Below are positions 1 to 10,675 of a DNA stretch of 39,916 bases, piece after piece. The position numbers and the translations under genes were made by a program. Below the pieces are notes generated by a model that was given only the letters and a program-made list of their open reading frames with translations, did no database searches and was not told the DNA's origin. The stretch's first letter is position 1. Each line of letters starts with the position of its first letter. The DNA comes from Pseudomonas sp. TH10 (lineage in GTDB: Bacteria; Pseudomonadota; Gammaproteobacteria; Pseudomonadales; Pseudomonadaceae): assembly GCF_016651255.1 (NCBI RefSeq), contig NZ_JAEKEG010000177.1, positions 1 to 39,916 of the forward strand. The letters are read 5' to 3'.

Positions 1-11
1 TTGTGGATGTA

Positions 12-1199
12 TCAGTGAATACTCGAGGCCAGTTCGAAGATAGGGATGTACATCAGGATCACGATCACCCCGATCAACAGGCCAATGAACGTCATGAGCA
101 GCGGTTCGAACAGCCGTACAAACCATTCGATCCAGCGGCTGATCTCTTCGTCATAAAAAGTCGGCGCTGCGTTCCATCATCTGTCCGAGGTTGCCGGACT
201 GTTCGCCGGCACGCAGCAAGCGCAGGGACACGGGTGTCACCAGGTGATTGAGTTCCAGTGCAGCAGACAGTGATTGACCTTCGCGAACCCGTTCGCAGGC
301 CTGGTCCAGGCGCACGCGGGAGGGCACGGTGAGCAGGCCGCGGACCATGCCCATGGCGGTGACCAGCGGGATACCGCCCTGCAGCAGAATGCCCAGGGAG
401 CGGTAGAAGCGCGCCAGCTCGTACATGAAAATCCGTTGATGCACCGCCGGCAGCCGTTCGATCACCCGATCAACGCCACGACGAAAGGCCGGCTGGCGCT
501 GGAGAAAGGCGAGGGCGACGACGACGGCCACCAGGGCGCCGAAAAATTCACCCTGATGCGCATGCAGGAACATCCCGCAACTCATCAGCACCTGGGACAA
601 CCACGGCAGGTTCGACCCCAGCCCCTCGAACACCAGGCTGAAACGCGGTACCACGTAGCCCATCAGGAACAACACCACGCCACCTCCTACCACCAGCAAC
701 AGCATCGGGTAGATCGAAGCGCTGACGATCTTCTGGCGAACTTCGTCCATGCGCTGGCGATAGCTGACATACCGACCCAGCGCATCACCCACGGCGCCGG
801 TCTTCTCGCTGGACTGTACCAAGGCGACGTAGAGAGGCGGGAAAACCCCTGACAACTGGCCCAATGCCTGGGAGAAGGATTTGCCCTCGTACAGCAAGCG
901 CACCAGCTCGCTCAAGGTTTTGCGGGCCTGGGGCGCGTTTTCTTTTCCGCCAGGCTCTCCAGTGCATCGATCAGCGGCAGGCCGGCATTGAGCAGCGTGG
1001 TCAGTTCCTGGCTGAACAACACCAGGTTGAAGGTTTCGCGTTTGTGCAGGCGCAGCGCTTTCCAGCGCCGGTCGGCCTGCAGGCTGACGACGCGCAAGCC
1101 CTGGTCCTCGACCATGCGCCGCGCCTCGCTGTCGCCCTGGGCCTCGACGGTCACTGACACGACGCCGGCCTTGCCCACTGCCTTGAGATGAAACCGCAT
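12..1199 (-). CDS. gspF: Type II secretion inner-membrane platform protein GspF (two frameshifts)
   Basis: Polytopic inner-membrane protein that links the secretion ATPase to the pseudopilus. The start MRFHLKAV at 1199 has a GGAG ribosome site 8 bases upstream and lies just after gspG. The product shows the GspF pattern: a cytoplasmic N-domain (LVLFSQELTTLLNAGLPL), a second repeat (ELARFYRSLGILLQGGIPL), hydrophobic segments and a C-terminus ending ELASSIH. Two indels break the frame. One A is missing near 940-946 in the AEKENAPQARK region, and one A is extra in the run at 155-159 (SADFYDEEISRW is restored when it is removed). Corrected length is about 395 residues, normal for GspF. The stop is at 12-14. 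It is probably co-transcribed with gspG and supplies the platform protein missing from the 15-22 kb secretion operon. Confidence 0.88.
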
Positions 1200-1213
1200 G
1201 GTCGCCACTCCCG

Positions 1214-1663
1214 TCATTGCCAACTGGTGACTTCGGCGTTTTCGCCTTCGCCGCCGGGTTGGCCGTCCTTGCCCATGGACAGCAGGTCGTACTCGCCGTT
1301 TTCCCCGGGGTAGCGGTAGTTGTAATTACGTCCCCACGGATCCTGGGGCAGTTTTTTCTGCAGGTAGGGGCCGGTCCAGCGGGTTTCATCGCTGGGCGCG
1401 GTGACCAGCGCCTGCAAGCCTTGTTCGGTCGAGGGGTAATGCCCGACCTCCAGGCGGTACAAGTCCAGCGCCTTGCCCAGGCCTTCGATCTGCGCCTTGG
1501 CCACTTTCACTTCCGAGCGGCCGAGTTGGGCAAAGTACTTCGGCGCGACGATGCCGGCCAACAGGCCTAGCACCACCAGCACCACCAGCAATTCGAGCAG
1601 GGTGAACCCGCGCTGAGCTCGCGGGGTATAGCTACGCGCAATACAGCACTGACGCTGATTCAT
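1214..1663 (-). CDS. gspG: Major pseudopilin GspG
   Basis: Major pseudopilin of a type II secretion system, which polymerises into the periplasmic piston. It has the class III prepilin signature: a basic leader, then RGFTLLELLVVLVVLGLLAG, with cleavage expected after the glycine by a PilD-type peptidase. No such peptidase is seen in this window. The C-terminal part has the GspG features STEQGLQAL, DPWGRNYNYRYPG and a late EYDLLSMGKDG segment typical of the calcium-binding loop. Length is about 149 residues, usual for the family. The start MNQRQCC at 1663 is preferred over an upstream in-frame ATG at 1678. It sits directly upstream of gspF on the same strand. Confidence 0.93.
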   Translation of the reverse strand: MNQRQCCIARSYTPRAQRGFTLLELLVVLVVLGLLAGIVAPKYFAQLGRSEVKVAKAQIEGLGKALDLYRLEVGHYPSTEQGLQALVTAPSDETRWTGPYLQKKLPQDPWGRNYNYRYPGENGEYDLLSMGKDGQPGGEGENAEVTSWQ

Positions 1664-1770
1664 GATGACCTCACACATAGACGGAAGGGTCGCGCGAAAG
1701 CCTTATGCAATTGCCATGCACACGCTCGGTCATTGCCCTGCAACCCCCGCATTACGGGGCTTTGCAGTTA

Positions 1771-1786
1771 CGGCACGGTGCTTGCG
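1771..1786 (+). promoter_or_regulatory. Candidate sigma-54 promoter of the transglycosylase gene
   Basis: CGGCACGGTGCTTGCG matches the -24/-12 consensus TGGCACG-N4-TTGCW at all but the first and last positions, with GG and GC exactly 12 bases apart. It lies about 70 bases before the ATG at 1855. A CCCC-N7-GGGG inverted repeat at 1745-1760 is too close to the promoter to be a normal enhancer site, so assignment to the same regulon as the other sigma-54 promoters here is less certain. Confidence 0.45.
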
Positions 1787-1854
1787 TACGGCTGGTTCAC
1801 GACTTGTCATTGGGGCATTACCCCCATTTTTCGGGGCAGGTCAGGGAGGTACCA

Positions 1855-2463
1855 ATGATCAAGTCATTCACTGCGGGACTGCTGGGCGGGCTGTTGCTGG
1901 CCGGGTTTGCGCACGCCGATGTGTTCATTTCCGTCGACGCCAAGGGCAGCTACGTCCTGTCCAATGTCCACCGTCCCGGCCGCCACTATGAACGGGTGAT
2001 TCGTGAGGCTGAGGTGGCGCAGGTCAGCCTTGACCAGCAGCCGCAGATGATTGCCGCGCGGCCCTACGCCGAGTTGGTGTCGGCAGCGGCCACGGCCAAC
2101 CAGTTACCGGCGGCGCTGTTGCATGCGGTGATCCAGGCCGAGTCCAGCTACAACTCCGGCGCCACCTCACCCAAAGGCGCGGGGGTTGATGCAGTTGATG
2201 CCGACACCGCCCGGGAGCTGGGGGTCAAGGATGTCTACGACCCCAAGGCGAACATTCAGGGCGGGGCCAAATACCTCAAGCGCCTGATGACCCTGTTTGA
2301 CAACGACATCGCCCTCGCCGTGGCGGCCTACAACGCCGGGCCACAGGCGGTGATCAGCCGTGGTGGAGTGATTCCGCCATTCGCCGAAACCCAGCGCTAT
2401 GTGCCCAGCGTCCTGCGCCAATACCGGCGTCTGCAGGGCCTGGCCGTGGATGCTCCGCTGTGA
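1855..2463 (+). CDS. Exported lytic transglycosylase (SLT family) with compensated double indel
   Basis: Periplasmic soluble-lytic-transglycosylase-type enzyme that would cleave peptidoglycan, possibly making room for the adjacent secretion machinery. The start at 1855 has the strong ribosome site AGGGAGGT. A signal peptide covers residues 1-21 (ending FAHA), followed by a short DUF4124-like segment and an SLT domain. That domain carries the catalytic Glu in IQAESSYNSGATSPKGA and the AVAAYNAGP motif. The conserved GLMQLMPDTA motif is read here as GVDAVDADTA. Removing one G from the run at 2180-2184 and adding one G near 2199-2201 restores it exactly, so two compensating indels are likely. About 202 residues. 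It is divergent from gspGF and upstream of mnxG. Confidence 0.85.
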   Translation: MIKSFTAGLLGGLLLAGFAHADVFISVDAKGSYVLSNVHRPGRHYERVIREAEVAQVSLDQQPQMIAARPYAELVSAAATANQLPAALLHAVIQAESSYNSGATSPKGAGVDAVDADTARELGVKDVYDPKANIQGGAKYLKRLMTLFDNDIALAVAAYNAGPQAVISRGGVIPPFAETQRYVPSVLRQYRRLQGLAVDAPL

Positions 2464-2471
2464 TTGGGGGA

Positions 2472-2489
2472 TTCCCCAATTGTGGGGAA
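2472..2489. promoter_or_regulatory. Inverted repeat, candidate MnxR enhancer site upstream of mnxG
   Basis: TTCCCCAATTGTGGGGAA is a perfect inverted repeat (7-base arms, 4-base centre) lying about 105 bases upstream of the mnxG sigma-54 promoter. The same architecture, CCCC-N6-GGGG, recurs upstream of three other sigma-54 promoters in the window. A second GGGGAA/TTCCCC pair with a 12-base centre lies at 2520-2543, between this site and the promoter. The binding protein is inferred, not shown. Confidence 0.65.
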
Positions 2490-2593
2490 AACCGACAGGC
2501 ATCGGTTAACCCGCAAACCGGGGAATGGGTGGGGGATTTCCCCGACTTATCAAATCGTCCGTATAACCTTCTGAAAAATAACAAAAATTTTTA

Positions 2594-2609
2594 TGGCATG
2601 GCGATTGCT
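2594..2609 (+). promoter_or_regulatory. Sigma-54 promoter of the mnxG operon
   Basis: TGGCATGGCGATTGCT matches TGGCACG-N4-TTGCW with one mismatch and the correct 12-base spacing between GG and GC. It lies about 57 bases before the preferred mnxG start codon. It should need an NtrC-type activator such as the MnxR encoded at 37.8-39.2 kb. Confidence 0.72.
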
Positions 2610-2665
2610 GAAGTGATTTTTGACGAGACGTATTCCCAATGAGCACCCCACCGAGGTCCGTGATC

Positions 2666-5600
2666 ATGACCGGCAAACCCAACGCTCATCACCTGCTTAA
2701 TCTGCTGCTGTTCCTGGTGCCGATGTTCGGCCTGGAAATGGCCCAGGCCGCGTTGCGCTGCGAGCGCAATCTGGTGGCAAACGTCGTGGCGCTGGACCAG
2801 CCGCTGATGTTCAACCGACTCGGCGCACAGAACGTCAACGGCATGATGTTCGCCCTGCGTCGCGATGTGGTCGACGATCACAACAGGTCACTGGCCCAGG
2901 GTGGTACAGCGGTGCCGGGCAAGAGTCTCGCTGCGGCCCGACAAGCGTCCGCGGCCCCTGGTGCTGCGCGTGGCAGCCGGTGATTGCCTGACCATCAACC
3001 TGCAGAACCTGCTGGCTTATCAAGCCAACCCCGGCAGTCATGACGGCGGGGAGGAAGAAGAAGGGGAAATCGAAGGCGAAGTTGAAATCGGTGCAGTCGA
3101 TGACTTCAAGGTCGACGAGCAGGTCACGGACCGCCATGTCGGCTTCCAGGTCAACGGCATGCAGGCGGTTAACAGCATCGACGACATTTCCTCCTATACC
3201 GGCCGCAATGCCAACACCCTGGTCGCCCCCGGCGCAAGCCGCTCCTATACCTTGTATGCCGAACGCGAAGGCGCTTTCGCCGCCAGCAGCCGTGGCGCCA
3301 CCTTCGGTGGTGAAGGCGCTGCCGGTAACGTCGCCAATGGCCTGTTCGGCGAAGTGGTGGTAGTGCCCAAGGGCGGCCGCACCTATCGCAACACCGTGAC
3401 TGAAGAAGAGATGCGCCTGGCCAGCACCGGGCGCACACCGACCGGACAACCGATCGTTGATTACCAGGCACGCTACCCGCAGCGCGAGCCGTGGATCCGT
3501 GAAGGCAAGGCCGGCACGCCGATTATCAATATGGTCGACGGCAACGAAATCATCTCCAGCGAGAGTGACGCGATCGTCATGGGCAGCAACGCCGACGGCA
3601 GCTTCCCGCCTTCGACCTACCCCCTGGAAGCCATTGGCAAACGCAACCCGGCGCTGCCCAACCGGCTGGAACCGTTCCGCGATTTCGCCTCGCAGTTCCA
3701 GGATGAAACCGCGGCCACCCAGGCATTCCCCGCCTACTGGGCAGACCCGGTGATGGCCCACGTGCTGGAACCGACCCGCGATTCGTTCATGATCAACTAT
3801 GGCTCCGGCGGCATGGGTGCCGAAGTGGTCGCCAACCGCCTCGGCGTCGGGCCGATGCACGATTGTCTGTCCTGCGCCTACGAAGAGTTCTTTCCTCAGC
3901 TCGCACACCGTTGGCGACGTGGCGATGCTGGTGGATGTGCCGGCCAACGCTGGCCTGGAAAACATTCGTCCCGGGGAAACCCCGCGCGCCGACCAGATTG
4001 GGGTCAAGGCCACCATGGCGCTGTACCCGTCTGAGCCGTCCAACGTTAACCACAGCTACATTGGCGACTTCGTGAAATTCCGCAACACCCACAACGGTCA
4101 CGAGCAGCACATTTTCCACCTGCACGGGCACCAGTGGCTGTTCAACCCCAATGACGACAACTCCGACTACGTGGATGCCCAGGGCATTGGCCCGGGCGCC
4201 GGCTACACCTATGAAATCGCCAACGGTGGTTCGGGCAACCGCAACCGCGTGGCCGGCGATGCGATCTATCACTGCCACTTCTACCCGCACTTCGCCCAGG
4301 GCATGTGGGCCATGTGGCGGGTGCATGACGTGTTTGAAGAAGGCACCAAACTCGAAGTCTCGCAACAAGGCGACGACGGTTACCACAGCGAGCCCTATGC
4401 CCTGCGTAGCGGTAAACCCGCGGCGGGTGCCCGTGCCTTGCCTGATGGCGAGATCATCGCCGGTACCCCGATTCCAGCGGTAGTGCCGCTGCCCGGCAAG
4501 GCTATGGCGCCGATGCCGGGCAAGGTCGCGGTCGTGCCTAAAATCGGTGAAACCCTGGTGGCCGGTCACGACGATGACGATGACGAAGACGACGATGATG
4601 ACCACCAAGGTGGCACCGGTGGTGCCCAGGCCATCGGTTCGCTGGCCCTGGTGGATCGCAGCGAAGCCAACCGCAATGCCGATGGCAGCCTGAAAAACCC
4701 TGGCTATCCATTCTGGATCGGCGGCATGGAAACATCGGTCGGCCAACGCCCACCGACCCCGCCCCTGGACATGCTCGATGCAGCCAAGGCCCAGGCCTTG
4801 AAAGCCAGCGGCAACGCCCTGTGGGCCAACCTCGATCCGGCGCAATCCGGCGGCTGGGATGGCGGCCTGGGCCGGCACTCGCTGGACGGCTTCTCTGCGG
4901 GCGGTGAAGCAAACACTATCACCACCTCGCTGGATTTCTCCAAGGAAGTGACCCGCGCCAAACCCATCTACATGCCGGAAGAGGGCACTGAGGTGGAACA
5001 GGCAGCAATGGCCTTCCATGCCAAGAAAGACCACCCAAGCTATGCCTTGCTGCCAGGCAACCAGATCGTGGCACGGGCCTTCCGCACCAATGGCGCCTTG
5101 CCCATTGCCGGCGCGCCTTATTACGAACCCTGCATGGATGACCGGCAGAAACGCCTGACCAGCAGCGCCGGTACTGGCGAGTTTGCCAGCGGCGAGCGTA
5201 TCGACGGCATGTCCTACACCGGTTCATCGACCTTCACTGCCGACCGTCCAAGGGTCTACAAAGCCGCGAACATCCAGTTCGATGCGGTGTACAACAAGGT
5301 CGGTTACCACTTCCCGCAAGCGCGCATTCTGGCCCTGTGGGAAGACGCCTGGCCGGTGATCACCAAGCAGCGCCCACCAGAACCGCTGGTAATGCGCATG
5401 AACACGTTCGACTGCGTGCAGTACCAACAAACCAACCTGGTGCCGGCCACCTATGAGATGGACGATTATCAGGTGCGCACCCCAACCGACGTGATCGGCC
5501 AGCATATCCACCTGCCGAAATGGGACCTGACGGCGGCCGACGGCTCGGCCAACGGCTGGAACTACGAAGATGGCGTGCTCTCCCCAGGCGCCGTGCAAGA

Positions 5601-8503
5601 GCGTATCCACGCCATTCGCGAGTTCAACCAGTGCCTGGGCGCCGATCCGCGTGACGGCACGCCGGCCTGCCCGAAAGCCAAGAACCATCCGTTCTTCGGT
5701 CAATACGGTCGGGCGGACTGGGTCGGGGCACGGACGGCAATGCAGCGCTGGTTCGTCGATCCGGTGGTCAATACCAAAGGCGTCGACCGTGGCCTGGGGA
5801 CCATCTTCACCCACGACCACCTCGGCCCATCGACTCACCAACAGATTGGCCTGTACGCCACCGTGCTGGCTGAACCTGCCGGCTCCACCTGGTTCCACGC
5901 CGAGACCGGCGAGCAGCTGTACAGCGGCGCGCGGCAAGACGGCGGACCGACTTCGTGGCAAGCGGTGGTGTCCACCGGTGACCTGGACGGCGACGGCAAG
6001 AACGACAGCTTCCGCGAGTTCTTCCTTGAGTACAGCGACTTCCAGCACGCCTATGAAGCCGGTGTGTACGTGGGCGCGGGCCCCAATGGCGTGCCCAACC
6101 CGACGGCGTTCCCGGCCACTGCGGACAGCTTCCGCTACGCCATCAACCCGCCTGTGCGCAACAACGCCAGCAACCTGCTGGATGGCATCATCGAAGTGCA
6201 GGGCGGCATGGTCCCAGGCTGCCCGACCCGGCCGTGCCCGCAGGCTATCTCGGTGGATGACCCTGGCATGTTCGTCGTCAATTATCGCAACGAGCCATTG
6301 GCATTGCGGGTGTATGACCCGAACAAACTCGGCCCTGACGGCAAGCGCGGCATGCAGGCGGACGGCCTGGGGGGCGACCTCGCGTACGCCATGCAAAGCC
6401 GTACCGACCGTGCCATCGCTGCGATGAACCTGGCGCCCAACCTGGTCACCTCGGCGACCGGCCCAACCGGCGGCACCACGCTGTTCCCACCGCACATCAA
6501 CCGTGGCGGCGCCGAACCTGGCGACCCGTTCACCCCGATGCTGCGCACCTATACCGGTGACAACGTACGGCTGCGCCTGCATGCCGGCGGCCATGAGGAG
6601 GAGCACAACGTGACCCTGCACGGGGTGAAATGGCTGCAGAGCGGTTCCGGCTTCGGCATGAGCTCCAACTCCGGCTGGCGCGCCTCGCAAATGGTCGGCA
6701 TCTCCGAGCAGATGGGTTTCAACGCACCGGTCTCGATGCTCTCCAGTTCGGCGGCGACCACGGGTGACTACCTGTACTCCATGGATGCCTCCATCGAGGG
6801 TTACTGGAACGGTATCTGGGGTGTGATGCGCAACTACACGGCCCAACGCAGCGACCTGTTCGCGCTGCCGAACAACCCTAAACCGGCGGGCATGCGCAAC
6901 ACCGTGGCGTACGAGGGTTCGTGCCCACGGATCAGCGCCAACCCTAGCGGCATCGGCACCCGGCCGACCGTGCAACGCAACTATGAAGTGGTCGCGGCGC
7001 TGGCCAATGACATCCTGCGCAACCCGTTGAACCTGACCATCGGCGATCCTGCCGGTCTCGGCCAGCACGTCGGCGGCCCGTTGAATCCGGCGGGCGGCAC
7101 CCTGGTGTTCAATTCGCGGACGGTCAACATCCCGCAGGTCACGGTGACCGATCCTGAAGATGGCGAAACCATCACCATCGGTGGGCAAAGCGGGCCGCTG
7201 CATGACCCGACCGCCATCCTGTACGTGCGCAAGTCCGACCTCGACCCGAACACCGGCAAGCTCAAACCCGGCGTACCGGTAGAGCCGCTGGTATTGCGTG
7301 CGGCGGCGGGTGACTGCATCAACGTCACCCTGGAAAACCGCCTGCCGCTGGTCATGCCCGACCTGACCCAGACTGCTGCGGTGCAAGGCCTGGTCAAGCG
7401 TGATCGCAACAGTGGCCAGGGCTCGACCATCTTCAGCAACAATCTGATCCGGCCGTCCAGCCATGTGGGCCTGCATGCCCAGCTGCTGGCGTACGACATC
7501 ACCAAGTCCGACGGCGTCAACGTCGGCGCCAACCCGATCCAGACCGTGCCACCACGGGTCGGCAATACCGGCGCCTACCCGACTCGTACCTACCAGTACT
7601 ACGCCGGGCACCTGGAGCGTGAGGGCAAGCCGGTGACACAACTGGGCCGCAGTGTCGACAACATCAACGCTACGGCGGTGGAGTTCGGCGGCCTGAACAT
7701 CACCCCGGCGGACGTGATCAAGCAAGGGCAGAAAGGCCTGGGTGGGGCAATGTCCATCCTGCCGATCGGCGCGACCTGGGTCGAAGACGCCCGCAAGACC
7801 AACGCCACGGTCACGGCGCCAGGGCAGGCGGTATACCGCGACTTCGCGATGGTCTGGCAGAAAGCCTTGAACATGCGCTGGGCCAACGGCCGGCCGGTGG
7901 AAGGCATTGCGGCCGAAGGGTTCGGGGTGCCGAACGATCCGCAGGACAACTCGAGCATGGCCATCAACTACAAGGCCGAGCCGCTGTGGTTCCGCTTCGG
8001 ACTGGCGCCGGATGCACCTCTTCGGTCACGCCGGTGGTGCCGGCTACGGTGACGTACCTAACGCGCACATGGCCTATAGCAATGCGCTGATCGGCGGCGA
8101 TCCACAGACACCAGTGCTCTATGCAAAACCGGGGCAACCGTTCCGTACGCACATCCTGTTGCCGACCGGTGGCAGCCGTGGCACGACCTTCCAGCTGGAC
8201 GGCCACGTGTGGTCTGTCAACCCGTTCCAGTCGGAGAAGAGCGACACCGGTGGCTACCCGATGGGCACCCCGGGCGTGGGTTCGGTGCGGTTCGGCTACA
8301 ACCCGATGTCGATGTACATCGGCGCCCGGGAAAGCATCCTGCCGGCCGCGCACTTCAGCTTCATGCACCCAAGTGCAGGGGGCAGCAATGCGATACCGGG
8401 TGACTACCTGTACCGCGACTACGGCGCCTACGGCAATACCTCCGGCTTGTGGGGATTGCTGCGGGTGACCAACGAAGCGGAACCGGCGCCGCCAGCCCAG
8501 TAG
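2666..8503 (+). CDS. mnxG: Giant multicopper oxidase MnxG, Mn(II) oxidase (three frameshifts)
   Basis: Very large multicopper oxidase; its homologue in P. putida GB-1 is one of the Mn(II)-oxidising enzymes. The start at 2666 has GAGG 9 bases upstream and gives a clear signal peptide ending EMAQA. An in-frame ATG at 2639 is an alternative. Copper-site motifs include HIFHLHGHQW (about 4108-4137), YHCHFYPHFAQGMWAMW (about 4267-4317), a second HxH set in FTHDHLGPSTH (about 5809-5841) and a His-rich stretch ending HNVTLHGVKW (about 6574-6633). Acidic tracts occur at about 3049-3105 and 4567-4608, and an EF-hand-like DLDGDGKND at 5980-6006. Frame changes occur near 2921-2926, 3893-3895 (extra C) and 8015-8018. 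Corrected length is about 1944 residues. First gene of an operon that continues with copper-handling proteins. Confidence 0.92.
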
Positions 8504-8524
8504 GAGCGAGCTTGCTCGCGATGG
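8500..8524. repeat. REP element overlapping the mnxG stop codon
   Basis: The palindrome GCGAGCTTGCTCGC with the flanks TAGGA and GATGG is the common Pseudomonas REP sequence. The TAG at its left edge is the mnxG stop codon. Such hairpins can protect upstream mRNA or reduce expression downstream. Confidence 0.75.
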
Positions 8525-8530
8525 AGTCAT

Positions 8531-8560
8531 GGGCCACACCCTCAACACCAGGGTGGGCCC
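8531..8560. other. Intercistronic hairpin after mnxG
   Basis: GGGCCACACCCT pairs with AGGGTGGGCCC across a short loop, with one unpaired base. No T-run follows, so it is more likely an mRNA-stability or attenuating structure than a full terminator. It lies with the REP element between mnxG and the beta-propeller gene, and could reduce downstream expression relative to mnxG. Confidence 0.5.
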
Positions 8561-8634
8561 ACAGGGCAAAAGCACCGAGCAGAAGCAAGAGCGACAGTGC
8601 ACAGGCAGGCACAGATCTGTAAGGGGAGAGGGGA

Positions 8635-10662
8635 ATGAACAGGAACATCAAGGTCATCGCAGGTGCGTTGGTTGTCGGGGTGGCGCTGATCTGGCTGGGG
8701 TGTGGAAGACCATGCCGCCAGACATGCTCAGCCAGATCGCACTGCCAAATACCTGGTCTGCCAACGCCAGTTCGCCCGCCAGGGCGGCTCAGCCCGCCAG
8801 CCAGAATCCGGTCGCTGCGAGCACTGCTGACGACGGCCAGCAGATCCTCGAACGTGACGGCGTGTCGGTGGCAATGCAGGTTCGCCCCTTGGCCGCAGAC
8901 GGTGTGCTGCGCGAAGGTGAATTTGCCGACGTGCGATTCCGGATCACCGACAGCGCTTCCGGCCAACCCCTGGCCGGCGTGGCACCGGGGGCCTGGCTCG
9001 ACCCGGAAACCGTGGCGGCGGACCAGGCCCAGGGCCGTGAACGCAGCTGCAAGTCCCGGGTCGGGGTGTTCCTAAAATCGAGCATCGGCGCACGGCCCTT
9101 GCTTGACCTCAACAGCTACTTCCTGCTGGTGATGAACCGCGATGCCAGCGTCATGGTGGTCGATCCCTCGGTCTCGGTGGGAGGCATCACCAGCACCATG
9201 GCGCGCATCGACATCAAGCAACCCCCGATGGACTGGGTCACCCCGAAGGACAACAAACGAGTGTTCGTCTCGATGCCCACGGCCGGCGAAGTCGCCGTGA
9301 TCGACAGCGAGCAATTCAAGGTGATCGACTCGGTTGCCGCCGGCAGCAACCCGGTGCGCGTGGCGCTGCAGCCCGACGAACGCCTGCTGTGGGTTGGCAA
9401 CAACGCCAAGAGCGCCGAGGCGTCCGGCGTGACGGTGATCGATGCACGCAGCCTCAAGCCGCTCAAGCACCTGGCCACCGGCGCCGGGCACCACGAAATC
9501 GCCTTCAGCAAGGACAGCCGCCAGGCTTTCGTCAGCAACCGCGATGACGGCACCGTGAGCATCATCGATATCGCCACCCTGACCCTCAGCAAGCAGCTCA
9601 AGACCGGTTCGCACCCGTTGTCCGTGGCCTACTCGCCGTTGTCCCAGGCGGTGTATGTCGCCGACGGCAAGGACGGCACTGTCACGGTCATCGACAGCGC
9701 CAGCCTGGCCGTGCGCCGGGTGATCCAGCTCAAGCAGGGCCTGGGCCCGATGGGGTTCAGCAGCGATGGACGCTTCGCCATCGTACTCAATACCCTGGAG
9801 AACCAGGCCTCGGTGATCGACGCCGCGACCAACTCGCTGATCCATGACCTGGACGTTTCCGCCGAACCGTTCCAGGTGGTGTTCACCAAGGCCTACGCCT
9901 ACATTCGCGGCCTGGCCTCGGCCAAGGTCACCATGATCAACCTGGCTTCCCTGGGCGAGGGTCGCAAGCCGATCACCCAGGGTTTCGAAGCCGGCCCCCA
10001 GGCTCCGCGCCTGGCGGGGGACCTGCCATTGGCGTCGAGCCTGGCGGTGTCGCGCGATGACAACGCAGTGTTCGTGGTCAACCCGGTGGACAACACCACC
10101 TATTTCTACGCCGAAGGCATGAACGCGCCGATGTCCGGCTACCCCAATCGCGGGCAAGTGGCGCGGGCTGCGCTGGTGATCAATCGCAGCCTGCGCGAGG
10201 ACGAGCCCGGGCTTTACAGCGCGCGCATCAAACTGCCGGTGGCCGGGCGTTTCGACGTGGCCTTCCTGCTCAACCAGCCGAACATCATTCACTGCTTCAC
10301 CGCGCAGGTGGAACCCAACGACAAGGTTGCCCTGCACGCGGGCGTGCCCAAAGTGGAATTCATGCTCGATAAATCCACCGCCGACCTGGGCGCTCCCTAC
10401 GTCGTGCGCTTTCGCATCGTCCAGGGCAAGCAGAAAGTCGAGCGCAGCGGAGTCAAGGACGTGAGGTGCGCTACTTCCGCGCGCCGTCATCGAAGACCCA
10501 GACCGTAGCGGCGCTGGAAGTGGGCAACGGCGTGTACGAAGCACCAGTGACCCTCGACCAGAGCGGCGCCTGGTACCTGCACGTGCGTGCGGCGTCCCTT
10601 GGCGCGGTTTCGACGACAAGACCTTTGCCAGCGTCCGGGTGGTCCCGGGCGCTGCACACTGA
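8635..10662 (+). CDS. Exported YVTN/cytochrome-D1-like beta-propeller protein (three frameshifts)
   Basis: Membrane-anchored or exported protein with a hydrophobic N-terminus (MNRNIKVIAGALVVGVALIWLG) and a strong AGGGGAGAGGGG ribosome site. The central part holds repeated beta-propeller blades of the YVTN/cytochrome D1 type, such as NRDDGTVSIIDIATL and VADGKDGTVTVIDSASL. Flanking N- and C-terminal regions look like beta-sandwich modules (LREGEFADVRFRITD; LPVAGRFDVAFLLNQP). Frameshifts are near 8697-8701 (one G missing), 10461-10466 (one G missing) and 10600-10606 (one base missing). Corrected length is about 676 residues. A substrate or ligand cannot be named. The position between mnxG and two SCO genes suggests a role in assembling or serving the oxidase. 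Confidence 0.75.
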
Positions 10663-10675
10663 AGAGGATATGGAC

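Noticed and set aside
1745..1760. CCCCCGCATTACGGGG as a further MnxR enhancer site for the transglycosylase
   Set aside because: The centre is 7 rather than 6 bases and it lies only about 10 bases from the candidate promoter, too close for a typical enhancer site.
5224..7725. Very long open frame on the minus strand inside mnxG (and similar ones opposite the propeller and secretin genes)
   Set aside because: GC-rich codon use leaves antisense frames open. The translations show no domain, no ribosome site and low-complexity His/Val/Gly composition, while the plus-strand genes carry clear motifs.
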